A DNA stretch of 64,000 bases. Source: G963665005 sp963665005. Its GTDB lineage: Bacteria; Bacillota; Clostridia; Christensenellales; SZUA-584. Position numbers and translations under genes: made by a program. The DNA lies in the NCBI GenBank assembly GCA_963665005.2, contig CAXXTQ010000001.1, forward strand, positions 992,001-1,056,000, read 5' to 3'. The notes beneath the pieces were generated by a model. That model did not search any database. It had not been told where the DNA came from and saw only the letters and a program-made list of their open reading frames with translations. This document shows, in pieces, positions 17,550 through 25,361 of the stretch; position 1 is the first letter of the stretch, and every line of letters begins with the position of its first letter.

Positions 17550-19073
17550 TTACTCCACCATACCCTTGGTAACCCCTGCAATCTCCCTCAGCGTATCAGT
17601 TGCCGTCATAGAAAGCTCGCCAAAGTTTTTCGCCGCCGCTTCGCCCGCTTTGCCGCATATATAAGCGCCGTAAAGCGCGGCGTCAAACGTGTTCATGCCG
17701 CCCGCCTTTCCGCCGCAGAGCAGGCCGCTTATGACGCCTGTCAGCACGTCGCCGCTTCCGCCTTTTGCCATGCCCGGCGTTCCCGCGAGAACAAGCGCAG
17801 TTTTTTCGCCGTCTGTAACAATAGTCGTCGCGCCTTTTAAAAGAAGCGTAATGCCGTATTTTGCGGCGAAATTTTCTGCGGTTTTTATAGGGTTAGAAAG
17901 AATTTTCTGCTTATCCGCGCCGCAGAGCCTCGCGAACTCGACGAGGTGGGGTGTGAGTATTATATCGCCCGATTTATTATTTAATATGTCAATGTTCTGT
18001 GAAATGATATTAAGAGCGTCCGCGTCGAACACCTTTTTTATGTCGTAGTTTTGTACCATGTGCGATAAGGCCTTTTTCGCGCCGTCGCTTGTGGATAGTC
18101 CGCACCCTGCCGCAAGAGCCGTCTTGCTCTGCATAAGGCTGTCGAGGCCGGATGTGCAGTTTTCCGAAATGCTTCCGCTATTTTCGTCGAGAGCGAAAGT
18201 CATGCATTCGGGGTAATATGTGCAGAAAATTTCTTGCAGGCTGCTTGGTATGCCGGCTGTGACAAGCCCCGCGCCCGCTTTTAAAGCGCCGCCCACGCAC
18301 ATTATGCCCGCGCCCGAAAAACCCTGGCTCGATACCACGCAGGCAAGCTTTCCGTAGCTTCCTTTGTGCGTGTCCGCGCGCCGTTTTAAAAGAGTAAGCC
18401 CGTCGGCGTATGCTTTTGTGTCCCCGAGGTTAAAGCCGTCATCTCTGCCTATTTCCTGTAAGTGCAGTTCTCCCGTGTGCTCTCTTCCCGGGTAGAGAAA
18501 ATGCCCGAATTTCGCGCATTGAAAGGTGACAGTCTCGCGCGCTTTTATAGCTGTGCCGAGCACCGCGCCGCTGTCCGCGTCTATGCCCGAAGGTATATCG
18601 CAAGATATTATATAAGCTCCGCTGTGGTTTAAAAGATTTATAACGTGCGCGAAAAGCCCCGTTATGTCGCGCGAAAGGCCAATGCCGAAAATCGCGTCTA
18701 TTACAACGCTGCCGCGCAGGCCGGAAAAAGCTTCATTCGCGGTTTTTTCGTTTGTAATTTCGATAATGTCATCGCCGAAATACGCAGCGTTTTTCGCCGC
18801 GTCGCCGAGAAGTCTTCCTTTTTCGCCAATCAGGTAAACTAAAACATCATAGCCTGTTTTGGAAAGCTGGCGAGCCGCAGCAAAGCCGTCTCCGCCGTTG
18901 TTGCCCATACCGCATACGGCTATAATTTTTGTGTCCTGCTCATGTTTTTCGAGCACGGCGGATGTTATTCCGCGCGCCGCGTTTTCCATAAGTTCTATAG
19001 ACTCTATGGGCATGTTTTTTATCATGTGCGCGTCAAGCGCCTGCATTTTCTCTTTTGATAAAACAGTAATCAT
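17550..19073 (-). CDS. nnr: bifunctional NAD(P)HX epimerase / ADP-dependent NAD(P)HX dehydratase
   Basis: Repairs hydrated NADH and NADPH. The N-terminal epimerase half (about residues 1-215) has the GNNGGDGFAAARQL motif. The C-terminal dehydratase half (about 225-507) has the ribokinase-like GGSGDVLTG motif. 507 residues is the usual fused length. It is transcribed away from recX-birA and ends facing the pseudouridine synthase gene. About 110 bases separate it from acpS; nnr next to acpS is common in Firmicutes. Confidence 0.95.
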   Translation of the reverse strand: MITVLSKEKMQALDAHMIKNMPIESIELMENAARGITSAVLEKHEQDTKIIAVCGMGNNGGDGFAAARQLSKTGYDVLVYLIGEKGRLLGDAAKNAAYFGDDIIEITNEKTANEAFSGLRGSVVIDAIFGIGLSRDITGLFAHVINLLNHSGAYIISCDIPSGIDADSGAVLGTAIKARETVTFQCAKFGHFLYPGREHTGELHLQEIGRDDGFNLGDTKAYADGLTLLKRRADTHKGSYGKLACVVSSQGFSGAGIMCVGGALKAGAGLVTAGIPSSLQEIFCTYYPECMTFALDENSGSISENCTSGLDSLMQSKTALAAGCGLSTSDGAKKALSHMVQNYDIKKVFDADALNIISQNIDILNNKSGDIILTPHLVEFARLCGADKQKILSNPIKTAENFAAKYGITLLLKGATTIVTDGEKTALVLAGTPGMAKGGSGDVLTGVISGLLCGGKAGGMNTFDAALYGAYICGKAGEAAAKNFGELSMTATDTLREIAGVTKGMVE

Positions 19074-19137
19074 ATTATCCTCCTAAAAGCCTGCGCGGAT
19101 ATAAAAGAACACTATAGCTAAAAGCAGATTCGCGAAC

Positions 19138-19205
19138 TAGCCCACCGCCAAGTGTAGCCCACCGCCAAGTGTAGCCCACCGCTAGGTGCTGCTCACCGCT
19201 AGGTG
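19138..19205. repeat. 17-bp tandem repeat, four copies, overlapping the acpS 3' end
   Basis: Four head-to-tail units: two identical TAGCCCACCGCCAAGTG (19138-19154, 19155-19171), then TAGCCCACCGCTAGGTG (19172-19188) and CTGCTCACCGCTAGGTG (19189-19205). The last unit lies within the acpS reading frame and the third unit supplies its stop codon (19182-19184). Because 17 is not a multiple of 3, copy-number change would shift the frame at the C-terminus. Confidence 0.9.
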
Positions 19206-19568
19206 TTCGGCTATCGCCTGCGCGGCGGCGTGCTGCTCAATATGAGATATAGAAACATGAACGGTATCTATACCGAGCGCTTTTGCCTGCTCTAAAGCTC
19301 CTCCGTAAAGAGAAACATACGGCTTTCCCGAAGGCTTTCGCAGTATCTCTATGTCGCAGAGCGGCACATCAAAAATACCGATTTCGAGACATTTTAAGAC
19401 AGCTTCTTTGGCGGCAAAATTTCCCGCTACCACTTCAATATTGTTTTTGCGCGACTTAAAAAAATCTATTTCATCTTGTGTAAAGTTCTTGGTATAAAAA
19501 CGCTCGTTGCGCGCCGCCTTTTTAATACGTTCTATCTCTATCAGATCAAACCCTATCCCGACTATCAA
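19182..19568 (-). CDS. acpS: holo-[acyl-carrier-protein] synthase
   Basis: Transfers 4'-phosphopantetheine from CoA to the acyl carrier protein. Seen: GIGFDLIEIERI with the Mg-binding Asp and FAAKEAVLK with the catalytic Glu/Lys. 128 residues is normal to slightly long. The last residues (about LAVSST) are encoded by a 17-bp tandem repeat that also provides the stop. The start overlaps the upstream P1 peptidase stop by four bases, so the two are coupled. Confidence 0.94.
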   Translation of the reverse strand: MIVGIGFDLIEIERIKKAARNERFYTKNFTQDEIDFFKSRKNNIEVVAGNFAAKEAVLKCLEIGIFDVPLCDIEILRKPSGKPYVSLYGGALEQAKALGIDTVHVSISHIEQHAAAQAIAEHLAVSST

Positions 19569-20473
19569 TTATCCGCACCTTCTATCGCGTTTTCTATCGC
19601 TCTTGCGCAAACTTCGGCGCCCGCGGCAAGAACCGCGTTTATATCGCATTGCTTCTGCCCGGTACCGAAAGCAAAAACAGTATCTCCGTCAAACATGGTG
19701 TGCGCCGGCCTTACGCACATGGCAATGCCGTCCTGGCCCATGGATGCGAGCTTGTTTGCCTGCTCTTTAGAAAGCGCGACGTTCGTGCCTATTATGCCGA
19801 TAGTAGTGTTTGCGCCTGAAAAATCCTGCGGCACGCCTTTTGTAATAATATCGTACGAGCTCATGCCTTTTACTCCTGCGATTTTTTTGCCCGTGTTATG
19901 GTCGTAAATATCGCCGAAAGCATTTACCGCGAAACATGCCGAAATAATAACGCCGCCGCCGAGGGGAACAGAAGCCGTGCCAAAACCGCCCTTTGCCGCT
20001 TTTTGCATGCCTGCCGCCTTGCCGACGGTTGCGCCCGTTCCCGCGCCGAAGCTGCCCTGCGCAAGCTGTTTGGAAGACGCTCTCTCGCATGCCGTATATC
20101 CCGAATTCGCGTTAGGCCGCACGCCTGCGTCCCCAATGCCTAAATCGTATAAAACGGCAGCAGGCACTATAGGCACGCGAGCGAATCCGGTATCAAAACC
20201 TTGCCCCTGCGCCTCTAGCCAGCGCATTACTCCGTCTGCGGAAGCCAGCCCGAACGCGCTTCCGCCCGAAAGCACGATAGCATTCGCGCGCTGTACCGTG
20301 TTTGTCGGACGTAAAAGGTCGGTCTCTCTCGTGCCCGGCGCGCTTCCTCTTACGTCAACACCGCATACGCCGCCGCCGTCTATTATGACTACGGTACAGC
20401 CTGTCTGATTTTTCTTATCGTTATAATGCCCGGCGGTAACGCCGTCTATGTCGGTGATACATCCGTTATACAT
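19565..20473 (-). CDS. P1 family peptidase (DmpA/S58-like aminopeptidase)
   Basis: Predicted autoproteolytic N-terminal-nucleophile hydrolase; relatives are L-aminopeptidase/D-esterases or beta-peptidases. Seen: VLSGGSAFGLASADGVMRWL, a glycine-rich GAGTGATVGKAAG, and SGANTTIGIIGTN, where NTTIG is the likely self-cleavage site with a Thr nucleophile. 302 residues. AGGAG precedes the ATG. It sits between birA and acpS on the minus strand, overlapping acpS by four bases. Physiological substrate unknown. Confidence 0.87.
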   Translation of the reverse strand: MYNGCITDIDGVTAGHYNDKKNQTGCTVVIIDGGGVCGVDVRGSAPGTRETDLLRPTNTVQRANAIVLSGGSAFGLASADGVMRWLEAQGQGFDTGFARVPIVPAAVLYDLGIGDAGVRPNANSGYTACERASSKQLAQGSFGAGTGATVGKAAGMQKAAKGGFGTASVPLGGGVIISACFAVNAFGDIYDHNTGKKIAGVKGMSSYDIITKGVPQDFSGANTTIGIIGTNVALSKEQANKLASMGQDGIAMCVRPAHTMFDGDTVFAFGTGQKQCDINAVLAAGAEVCARAIENAIEGADN

Positions 20474-21425
20474 ATCCTTTTTCTCCTCTCAGCGAAACCT
20501 CACCCGCAACAAATCGCTTTTTTTCTCCGGCGCAGTCTAAAAGTATCGCGCCCGTATCGTCGAACCCTATGAGCAGGCCCTTGTCCTGCCGATTTGGTGA
20601 AATTACAGTGACTTCGCCATCTATCACGCTTCTTTGCCGAAATTCGTCCATAAACATGGCTAACCCTTTGGTTATAAAAATATCATAAGCAGCAAAAAAC
20701 TCGTTTATAACCGCCGAGGCAAGAAGCGTTTTGTTTACGCTCTGCCCGCTCATGCCAAGCGAACACGCCGTGCCGCTAAGCTCTCCGTCAAATTTTTTCT
20801 GGCTTACGTTTATGCCCATGCCGCATACAATATAATCGACGCCGTCCATGCCTAGCATGCTTTCCGTCAATATCCCTGCTGTTTTTTTGCCTTCTATAAG
20901 TATATCGTTCGGCCATTTTATACCGACAGATATGCCGGCGGTTTTTTCTATGGCACGGCAAAGCGCGACTGCCGCCATTATAGTTATACCGGATATCTGT
21001 GCCGCGTCAATATTAGGCCGCACCAAAAACGACATATATAAGCCTTCATTGGCGGGGGAGAGCCACGTTCTTCCTTTGCGCCCTTTGCCCGCCGTCTGTT
21101 CATTTGCTATAAAAACTGCTTTTTGCGTCTTCTTTTCCTGCGCTGCCGTCTTTGCTTCGTCGTTAGTCGATCCTACGCTTTTTTTATAGATAATCTCGAC
21201 AGGTTTTTCAAGATAAGCTTTTATATACTCTGCGCGCGGTACTTCGGGCGCGCTCCGGAGCTTATACCCTTTGCTCGCGACGCTATCAATATTCGCGCCG
21301 TCGCTTTTGACAGCATTGATATGTTTCCAAAGAGCGGCTCTGCTAATGCCAAGCGAACTGCTCAGCGATTCGCCCGATACAAAACCTTCTGTGTTTATAA
21401 GTTTTTTATAAATTTCATGTCTCAA
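20466..21425 (-). CDS. birA: bifunctional biotin--[acetyl-CoA-carboxylase] ligase / biotin operon repressor
   Basis: Activates biotin as biotinyl-AMP and transfers it to carboxylase subunits. Seen: an N-terminal winged helix (about 1-60, SLGISRAALWKHINAV), which indicates a repressor role too, then KSVGSTNDEA, the biotinyl-AMP loop AGKGRKGRTW and IKWPNDILI. 319 residues matches class-II BirA. It overlaps the next gene by eight bases and lies two bases after recX. No biotin biosynthesis genes are in the window. Confidence 0.93.
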   Translation of the reverse strand: MRHEIYKKLINTEGFVSGESLSSSLGISRAALWKHINAVKSDGANIDSVASKGYKLRSAPEVPRAEYIKAYLEKPVEIIYKKSVGSTNDEAKTAAQEKKTQKAVFIANEQTAGKGRKGRTWLSPANEGLYMSFLVRPNIDAAQISGITIMAAVALCRAIEKTAGISVGIKWPNDILIEGKKTAGILTESMLGMDGVDYIVCGMGINVSQKKFDGELSGTACSLGMSGQSVNKTLLASAVINEFFAAYDIFITKGLAMFMDEFRQRSVIDGEVTVISPNRQDKGLLIGFDDTGAILLDCAGEKKRFVAGEVSLRGEKGYV

Positions 21426-21427
21426 AA

Positions 21428-22057
21428 TTATTCATCCTCTGACAATAATGTATTTATTATATCATAATTAAATCCGCGCCTTGAAAGAGCGGCATATATT
21501 TTGCGCCTTTGCGTCATAGTGTCTTCGTCTTTATGCTTTTTTATAAGCGAAGAAAGATTTTTTTCGGCGATAGCTTTTTCTATGTCAAAAGTAAACCCGC
21601 GCATGGCAAGTTCTATAAACTCATCACTTATTCCTTTGCTTTTGAGCTTATACTCAATTACTTTTCTTCCGTACTTTGCGGCAAGAATCGCGCTTTGCAC
21701 ATATTCTTTTGCGTACTCTTCGTCGTTTAAATATCCGTATTCTTTTAGCTTTTCAACCGCGGCGTCAATTGCACCTTCGTCGATTTTTTTTGCGGCGAGC
21801 TTTGTTGTTATTTCATGTATTGTCCGCATTTTATGAGAAAGAAGAAAAACAGCGCTGTCAAAAGCGTACTTTGTGTTATCGCTTTGTATAGCCTTTAAAA
21901 AAACACCTTCATCTATCAACGCGCCCGTCTTTATGCCAAAGACAACACACGACTCGGAGCCGAGCGAAGCTGCGTATTCGCCGTCTATGAATATGTTATA
22001 TCTGTCTTTTTTTCTTTTTTGCGGAAGAACCGCGCTTATAAGAAGCTTGTTATCCAT
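21428..22057 (-). CDS. recX: regulatory protein RecX
   Basis: Modulator of RecA filament activity. Seen: three-helix repeats typical of RecX, e.g. KTGALIDEGVF, SAVFLLSHKMRTIHEI, LKEYGYLNDEEYAKEYVQ and AALSRRGFNYDII. 209 residues is normal for Firmicutes. First gene of the minus-strand run recX-birA-P1 peptidase-acpS-nnr. No recA in the window. Confidence 0.9.
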   Translation of the reverse strand: MDNKLLISAVLPQKRKKDRYNIFIDGEYAASLGSESCVVFGIKTGALIDEGVFLKAIQSDNTKYAFDSAVFLLSHKMRTIHEITTKLAAKKIDEGAIDAAVEKLKEYGYLNDEEYAKEYVQSAILAAKYGRKVIEYKLKSKGISDEFIELAMRGFTFDIEKAIAEKNLSSLIKKHKDEDTMTQRRKIYAALSRRGFNYDIINTLLSEDE

Positions 22058-22170
22058 ATTCCAATTATATATGAAATATTTGCAAACGAAAAGCGAATAT
22101 TTTTTACTGCGCGGTACAAAATAGTATAGAAATGAGCAAGCATAACAAAAGTAATTTTAGGAGGGAGCAA

Positions 22171-22380
22171 ATGAACAATTCGAATTCGCTGGAGATAGAA
22201 TCTAAAAATCTTACTATTCTCGAAGACCAGCTAAAGCACGAAGCGCTGGCAAGCAAGAAAAGCGAGGTGTATGTAAATTATTTTACAGACCCCGCGCTAA
22301 AGAGCTGTGCACAGCAGCTCGCAGACCATCACAGAGATAATTTTAATAATTTATTGAGTTATCTTGAAACACATCAGTAA
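22171..22380 (+). CDS. small hypothetical protein upstream of the CotF-like gene
   Basis: 69 residues from the ATG at 22171, chosen because AGGAGGG lies 6 bases before it. An upstream in-frame ATG at 22132 has no such site. Polar and helical, with a spaced pattern of Glu and His (LEDQLKHEALASKK and LADHHRDNF) resembling half a ferritin-like helix pair. It is followed 12 bases later by a Coat-F-domain gene, so a spore-coat or related role is likely by context only. Confidence 0.7.
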   Translation: MNNSNSLEIESKNLTILEDQLKHEALASKKSEVYVNYFTDPALKSCAQQLADHHRDNFNNLLSYLETHQ

Positions 22381-22392
22381 GGAGGAAAGAAT

Positions 22393-22665
22393 ATGCAGCA
22401 GCCAAATATGACCGAACAGGATTTACTAAACGATCTGTTAAATCAGGAAAAACAACTGATGTCTTCTTACGCTACATTTATTCAGGAGGCATCGTGCGAA
22501 AATTTACGGCAGGTTTTAACAAACCAGTTCAACCAGACAAGCCAGGACCAGTATCAGGTCTTTGACCAGATGAGGCAAAAAGGGTATTACCAGACAAAAG
22601 ACGCAGACGCAAGGGACGTACAAAAGGCAAAGGACAATTTTAGAAACATACAGAGCGGGTTATAG
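22393..22665 (+). CDS. spore coat protein, CotF domain
   Basis: 90-residue helical protein of the Coat-F family (ferritin-like fold). Seen: TEQDLLNDLLNQEKQLMSSY and the tail YQVFDQMRQKGYYQTKDA, both characteristic of CotF-type proteins of Clostridia. GGAGGAA precedes the ATG. Pairs with the upstream small gene in one unit. Supports sporulation together with spmAB. Confidence 0.82.
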   Translation: MQQPNMTEQDLLNDLLNQEKQLMSSYATFIQEASCENLRQVLTNQFNQTSQDQYQVFDQMRQKGYYQTKDADARDVQKAKDNFRNIQSGL

Positions 22666-22673
22666 CAGATGCA

Positions 22674-22702
22674 GCGCTCCCGAAGAAGTTTATCGGGGGC
22701 GC
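22674..22702. other. strong hairpin after the coat gene, no T-tract
   Basis: GCGCTCCCGA (22674-22683), 9-base loop, TCGGGGGCGC (22693-22702): a 10-bp stem with one G-U pair. It is followed by A residues, not T, so it may act as a mRNA 3' stabiliser or a poor terminator. Confidence 0.5.
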
Positions 22703-22733
22703 AAAAAAAATAAAAAAATTTTTTAATAGTACC

Positions 22734-22762
22734 TTGCAAAGCACGGTACCGTGTGTTATTAT
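22734..22762 (+). promoter_or_regulatory. promoter of the PadR operon with an operator in its spacer
   Basis: TTGCAA (22734-22739), 17-base spacer, TATTAT (22757-22762). A perfect 12-bp palindrome CACGGTACCGTG (22742-22753) sits inside the spacer, and GTACC occurs again just upstream (22729-22733). This layout suits autorepression by the PadR protein encoded directly downstream; binding is inferred. Confidence 0.68.
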
Positions 22763-22795
22763 GTATTTGTTAATCAAACATAGGGGGGTGATTCG

Positions 22796-23113
22796 TTGAA
22801 CATTCAGTTAAAAAAGGGCGTGCTCGAGCTTTGCGTATTGTCGCTTTTAAAAACACATGACAGATACGGATATGAGCTTGTCGCAGAGATATCAAAATGT
22901 ATAGCAATTTCTGAAGGCACTATATATCCGCTTCTGCGAAGGCTGAAAAACGAGGGGTATGTAGAAACGTATCTTGAAGAATCTAAAGAGGGGCCGCCGA
23001 GAAAATATTATAAACTGACCGATAAAGGAGAGCAGAAAAGAGAAGAGTTTTTGCTCGACTGGCGCGAATTTATAACGGGTGTCGAAGTAATTATAGGAGG
23101 TAATAGCGAGTGA
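22796..23113 (+). CDS. PadR family transcriptional regulator
   Basis: Winged-helix repressor of about 105 residues. Seen: ELCVLSLLKTHDRYGYEL, SEGTIYPLLRRLKNEGYV (recognition helix and wing) and YYKLTDKG. Short class without a long C-terminal dimer domain. Start is TTG at 22796 after GGGGGGTGA. The stop overlaps the next gene. The PadR-DUF1700-DUF4097 arrangement is a recurrent Firmicute envelope-related module with autorepression by PadR. Confidence 0.93.
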   Translation: MNIQLKKGVLELCVLSLLKTHDRYGYELVAEISKCIAISEGTIYPLLRRLKNEGYVETYLEESKEGPPRKYYKLTDKGEQKREEFLLDWREFITGVEVIIGGNSE

Positions 23114-23682
23114 ATAAAAAGATATTTTTAAAACAGCTTTCCGGGCATTTGAGTAAAATGCCAAAAGAGGAAAGAGAAGAAATCTTAGGCGATTTCGAAG
23201 AATATTTTGAGTTTGCCGAAAAAGAGAGCAGACAGGAAGAAGCGATATGCGAGAGGCTGGGAGATCCCAAAAAAATTGCCAAAGAGTATTACACGCAAAA
23301 GTATATAGAAGAAGCAAATAAACAAAAGACATTTAAATCTATGACAAGAGCGTTCGCGGCTTCGGCCGGGCTCGGAATAGTAAACTTTTTGTATGTACTA
23401 TGCGTTGTTATAATCGGTTATATTTTAATAGGCGTTTTTTACATCACAGTTTGCTCAGCTGGTGTCGGCGCGCTCGCGGCGCTGGCGATATCTATTATTT
23501 TCGGCGGCGCATACGGTGTGCCCGCTCTTTGGCTGGCGATTTTTACGAGTGCTGGGCTTGCGGCGCTGAGTGTTCTTGGATTTATTGGGACAATGCAAAT
23601 CGCTAAAGTGTTTAGAAGAGCAAACATGAGCTTTTTGAATATGACAAAAAGAGGTATAAAAAGGAGGCCTAAAGATGAGTAA
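23110..23682 (+). CDS. DUF1700 family membrane protein
   Basis: 190 residues: a cytoplasmic helical N-terminus (LKQLSGHLSKMPKEEREEIL, then YEEYF-like acidic repeats), then about three to four hydrophobic segments between residues 78 and 170. Matches the DUF1700 pattern seen between padR and DUF4097 genes. The GTG start at 23110 overlaps the padR stop and has AGGAGG upstream. Function not established; likely part of an envelope or membrane-stress module. Confidence 0.85.
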   Translation: MNKKIFLKQLSGHLSKMPKEEREEILGDFEEYFEFAEKESRQEEAICERLGDPKKIAKEYYTQKYIEEANKQKTFKSMTRAFAASAGLGIVNFLYVLCVVIIGYILIGVFYITVCSAGVGALAALAISIIFGGAYGVPALWLAIFTSAGLAALSVLGFIGTMQIAKVFRRANMSFLNMTKRGIKRRPKDE

Positions 23683-24661
23683 AAAGACAAAAGTCGTAAT
23701 TATATTTTCCAGCATTGCACTTGCATGCATGATAGGCGCAGGAATAATAGTCGGAATCTTTTTTGGCAGTAATAACGATTTTGCGAAATTCTCTAATATA
23801 TTCGAGGGAGGGCAAAAGATCGATGAAAGCGAACAGCTAAGCCTAAAAGGCGTATCTGCTTTGGCTATAGACTGTGTTTCGGGAAGAATAGATATAGTTG
23901 AGGCGGATACCGCGAAAGTTGAGCTTACAGGAGATGTATGGGGGAATCAGCAGAAAAAAGAAAGCTACCTCGACGTATACGAAAAAGACGGCACGATTTT
24001 TATAAAGTATGATATAGACAGCAGGCCTTTCAGCTTTTTGAATATTGATGTAAAAATGACAGTCTATCTTCCGAGAAACAATATGCTGAATCTTGATATA
24101 ATAAGCACTTCGGGCGATATCAATATACAGAATATGCAGTTTAGCGATGTGAAAATAAAAAGCACGAGCGGATACACTTTAATAAAAGAATGCGCCGGAG
24201 CGTCTTTAAGTCTCGAAAAGACATCGGGCGATACGGATATAGCCGCTGCCGATTTTAACAGCATTAGTATTGTATCCCAATCGGGGAATATCGATATTGG
24301 CGAAACTTTTGGCGCGGTAGCTATCCGCAGTACATCGGGCGATACCAGAATAGAAAACGCATACGGCCCGCTTGCCATAAACAGCACTTCGGGAGACGTT
24401 GCCGCACAGATTACGGGGAAAACTCCGTCCGTTGATATTGGAGTGACAAGCGGCGATGTACAGCTTCTTCTTAACAAAAACGCCGCTTTCGATTTATCGG
24501 TAAAAGCGACATCTGGCAGAGTAAATACCGACTTTGATATTACTATAAACGGTAACAATTCAAACATAGTAGAAAAATCGATAACGGGTGAATGCAACGG
24601 CGGAGGAGATAACGTAAATATTACTACGCTTTCGGGTAATATAAGCGTTATGAAAGACTAG
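23675..24661 (+). CDS. DUF4097 family beta-helix protein, membrane anchored
   Basis: 328 residues. Seen: an N-terminal membrane segment (about 8-30), then a long region of repeated short strands with recurring TSGD, SGDI and STSGDTRI turns, typical of the DUF4097 adhesin-like beta-solenoid. Extracytoplasmic. Overlaps the DUF1700 gene by eight bases and ends the PadR operon. The repeat phase is about 20 residues. Confidence 0.86.
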   Translation: MSKKTKVVIIFSSIALACMIGAGIIVGIFFGSNNDFAKFSNIFEGGQKIDESEQLSLKGVSALAIDCVSGRIDIVEADTAKVELTGDVWGNQQKKESYLDVYEKDGTIFIKYDIDSRPFSFLNIDVKMTVYLPRNNMLNLDIISTSGDINIQNMQFSDVKIKSTSGYTLIKECAGASLSLEKTSGDTDIAAADFNSISIVSQSGNIDIGETFGAVAIRSTSGDTRIENAYGPLAINSTSGDVAAQITGKTPSVDIGVTSGDVQLLLNKNAAFDLSVKATSGRVNTDFDITINGNNSNIVEKSITGECNGGGDNVNITTLSGNISVMKD

Positions 24662-24668
24662 CAGGCCA

Positions 24669-24719
24669 TGACAAATTCACATTTGTCATCGGGTCTTGCC
24701 CCGCCTGTGCCTTCGGCAC
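24669..24719. repeat. composite intergenic palindromic element, copy D
   Basis: TGACAAAT-TCAC-ATTTGTCA hairpin (24669-24688), then a short stem of GTGCC-TTC-GGCAC (24707-24719). The first hairpin is closely similar to the lead-in of copy A (about 2802-2821), and both are followed by a GC-rich mini-hairpin. Confidence 0.6.
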
Positions 24720-24863
24720 GGTCAGCGAGGCGCTTATACGTAGATTCTCAGAGTTATTTTTCGCCTTTCACAGGCAAAGCAGAGATGAAAGGCATGCTGT
24801 AAATAGGGTTATAGTTTTAATTCTTTAAGTCTTATGAAAAACAAATATTTCATCAATAAGATT

Positions 24864-24896
24864 GAGGACGAAGCGTTTGGCTTTATCCTCTTTTTT
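24864..24896 (+). terminator. intrinsic terminator of the PadR operon
   Basis: GAGGA (24864-24868) pairs with TCCTC (24886-24890), with a further inner stem AAGC/GCTT, then six T. About 200 bases after the DUF4097 stop. Confidence 0.7.
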
Positions 24897-24914
24897 ATAT
24901 CTTAATAAGTTAGA

Positions 24915-25358
24915 TTAAACCTTTTTTTCGGCAAGGCGGCTTAGCAGCCCGACCACAGCCAGATAATAAGAATCAAAGCCGAGCCCTGCAATTTGCCCTA
25001 TACATCCGCCGGCGGTCACCGACTTCTGCCGAAACTCTTCGCGGCTCGCGATATGGGAAAGATGCACTTCTATTGCAGGAACGGCAGCCGCTTTTAGCGC
25101 GTCGAGTATAGCTATGCTGTAATGCGTGTACGCTCCGGGGTTTATCACTATGCCGTCGTAAACATCTACGCAAGACTGTATTTTATCGACTATTTCGCCC
25201 TCAATATTAGACTGGTAAGTGTCTATGGTAACGCTATGCTTTTCGGCAAAATCGGCAAGACCTTCAAGAAGCGTTTTATAATCCAGCTTTCCGTAAATGT
25301 CCGGCTCTCTTATTCCAAGCATGTTTATATTCGGCCCGTTTATTACTAATATTTTCAT
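24915..25358 (-). CDS. aroQ: 3-dehydroquinate dehydratase, type II
   Basis: Third step of the shikimate pathway: 3-dehydroquinate to 3-dehydroshikimate. Seen: NGPNINMLGIREPDIYG with the catalytic Tyr region, NPGAYTHYSIAILDAL, and VHLSHIASREEFR with the catalytic His. 147 residues is normal for the small dodecameric type II enzyme. Last gene of the aromatic operon, three bases after the aroE-aroK fusion. Type II here complements aroB/aroE upstream so the pathway is complete. Confidence 0.96.
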   Translation of the reverse strand: MKILVINGPNINMLGIREPDIYGKLDYKTLLEGLADFAEKHSVTIDTYQSNIEGEIVDKIQSCVDVYDGIVINPGAYTHYSIAILDALKAAAVPAIEVHLSHIASREEFRQKSVTAGGCIGQIAGLGFDSYYLAVVGLLSRLAEKKV

Positions 25359-25361
25359 GGT

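Noticed and set aside
17689..18048. Plus-strand open frame opposite nnr
   Set aside because: It is a shadow of the strongly recognised NAD(P)HX dehydratase on the other strand, without a ribosome binding site or family sense.
19138..19205. Possible CRISPR-like array
   Set aside because: Units are directly adjacent with no spacers, only 17 bases long and overlap a gene end; simple tandem repeat.
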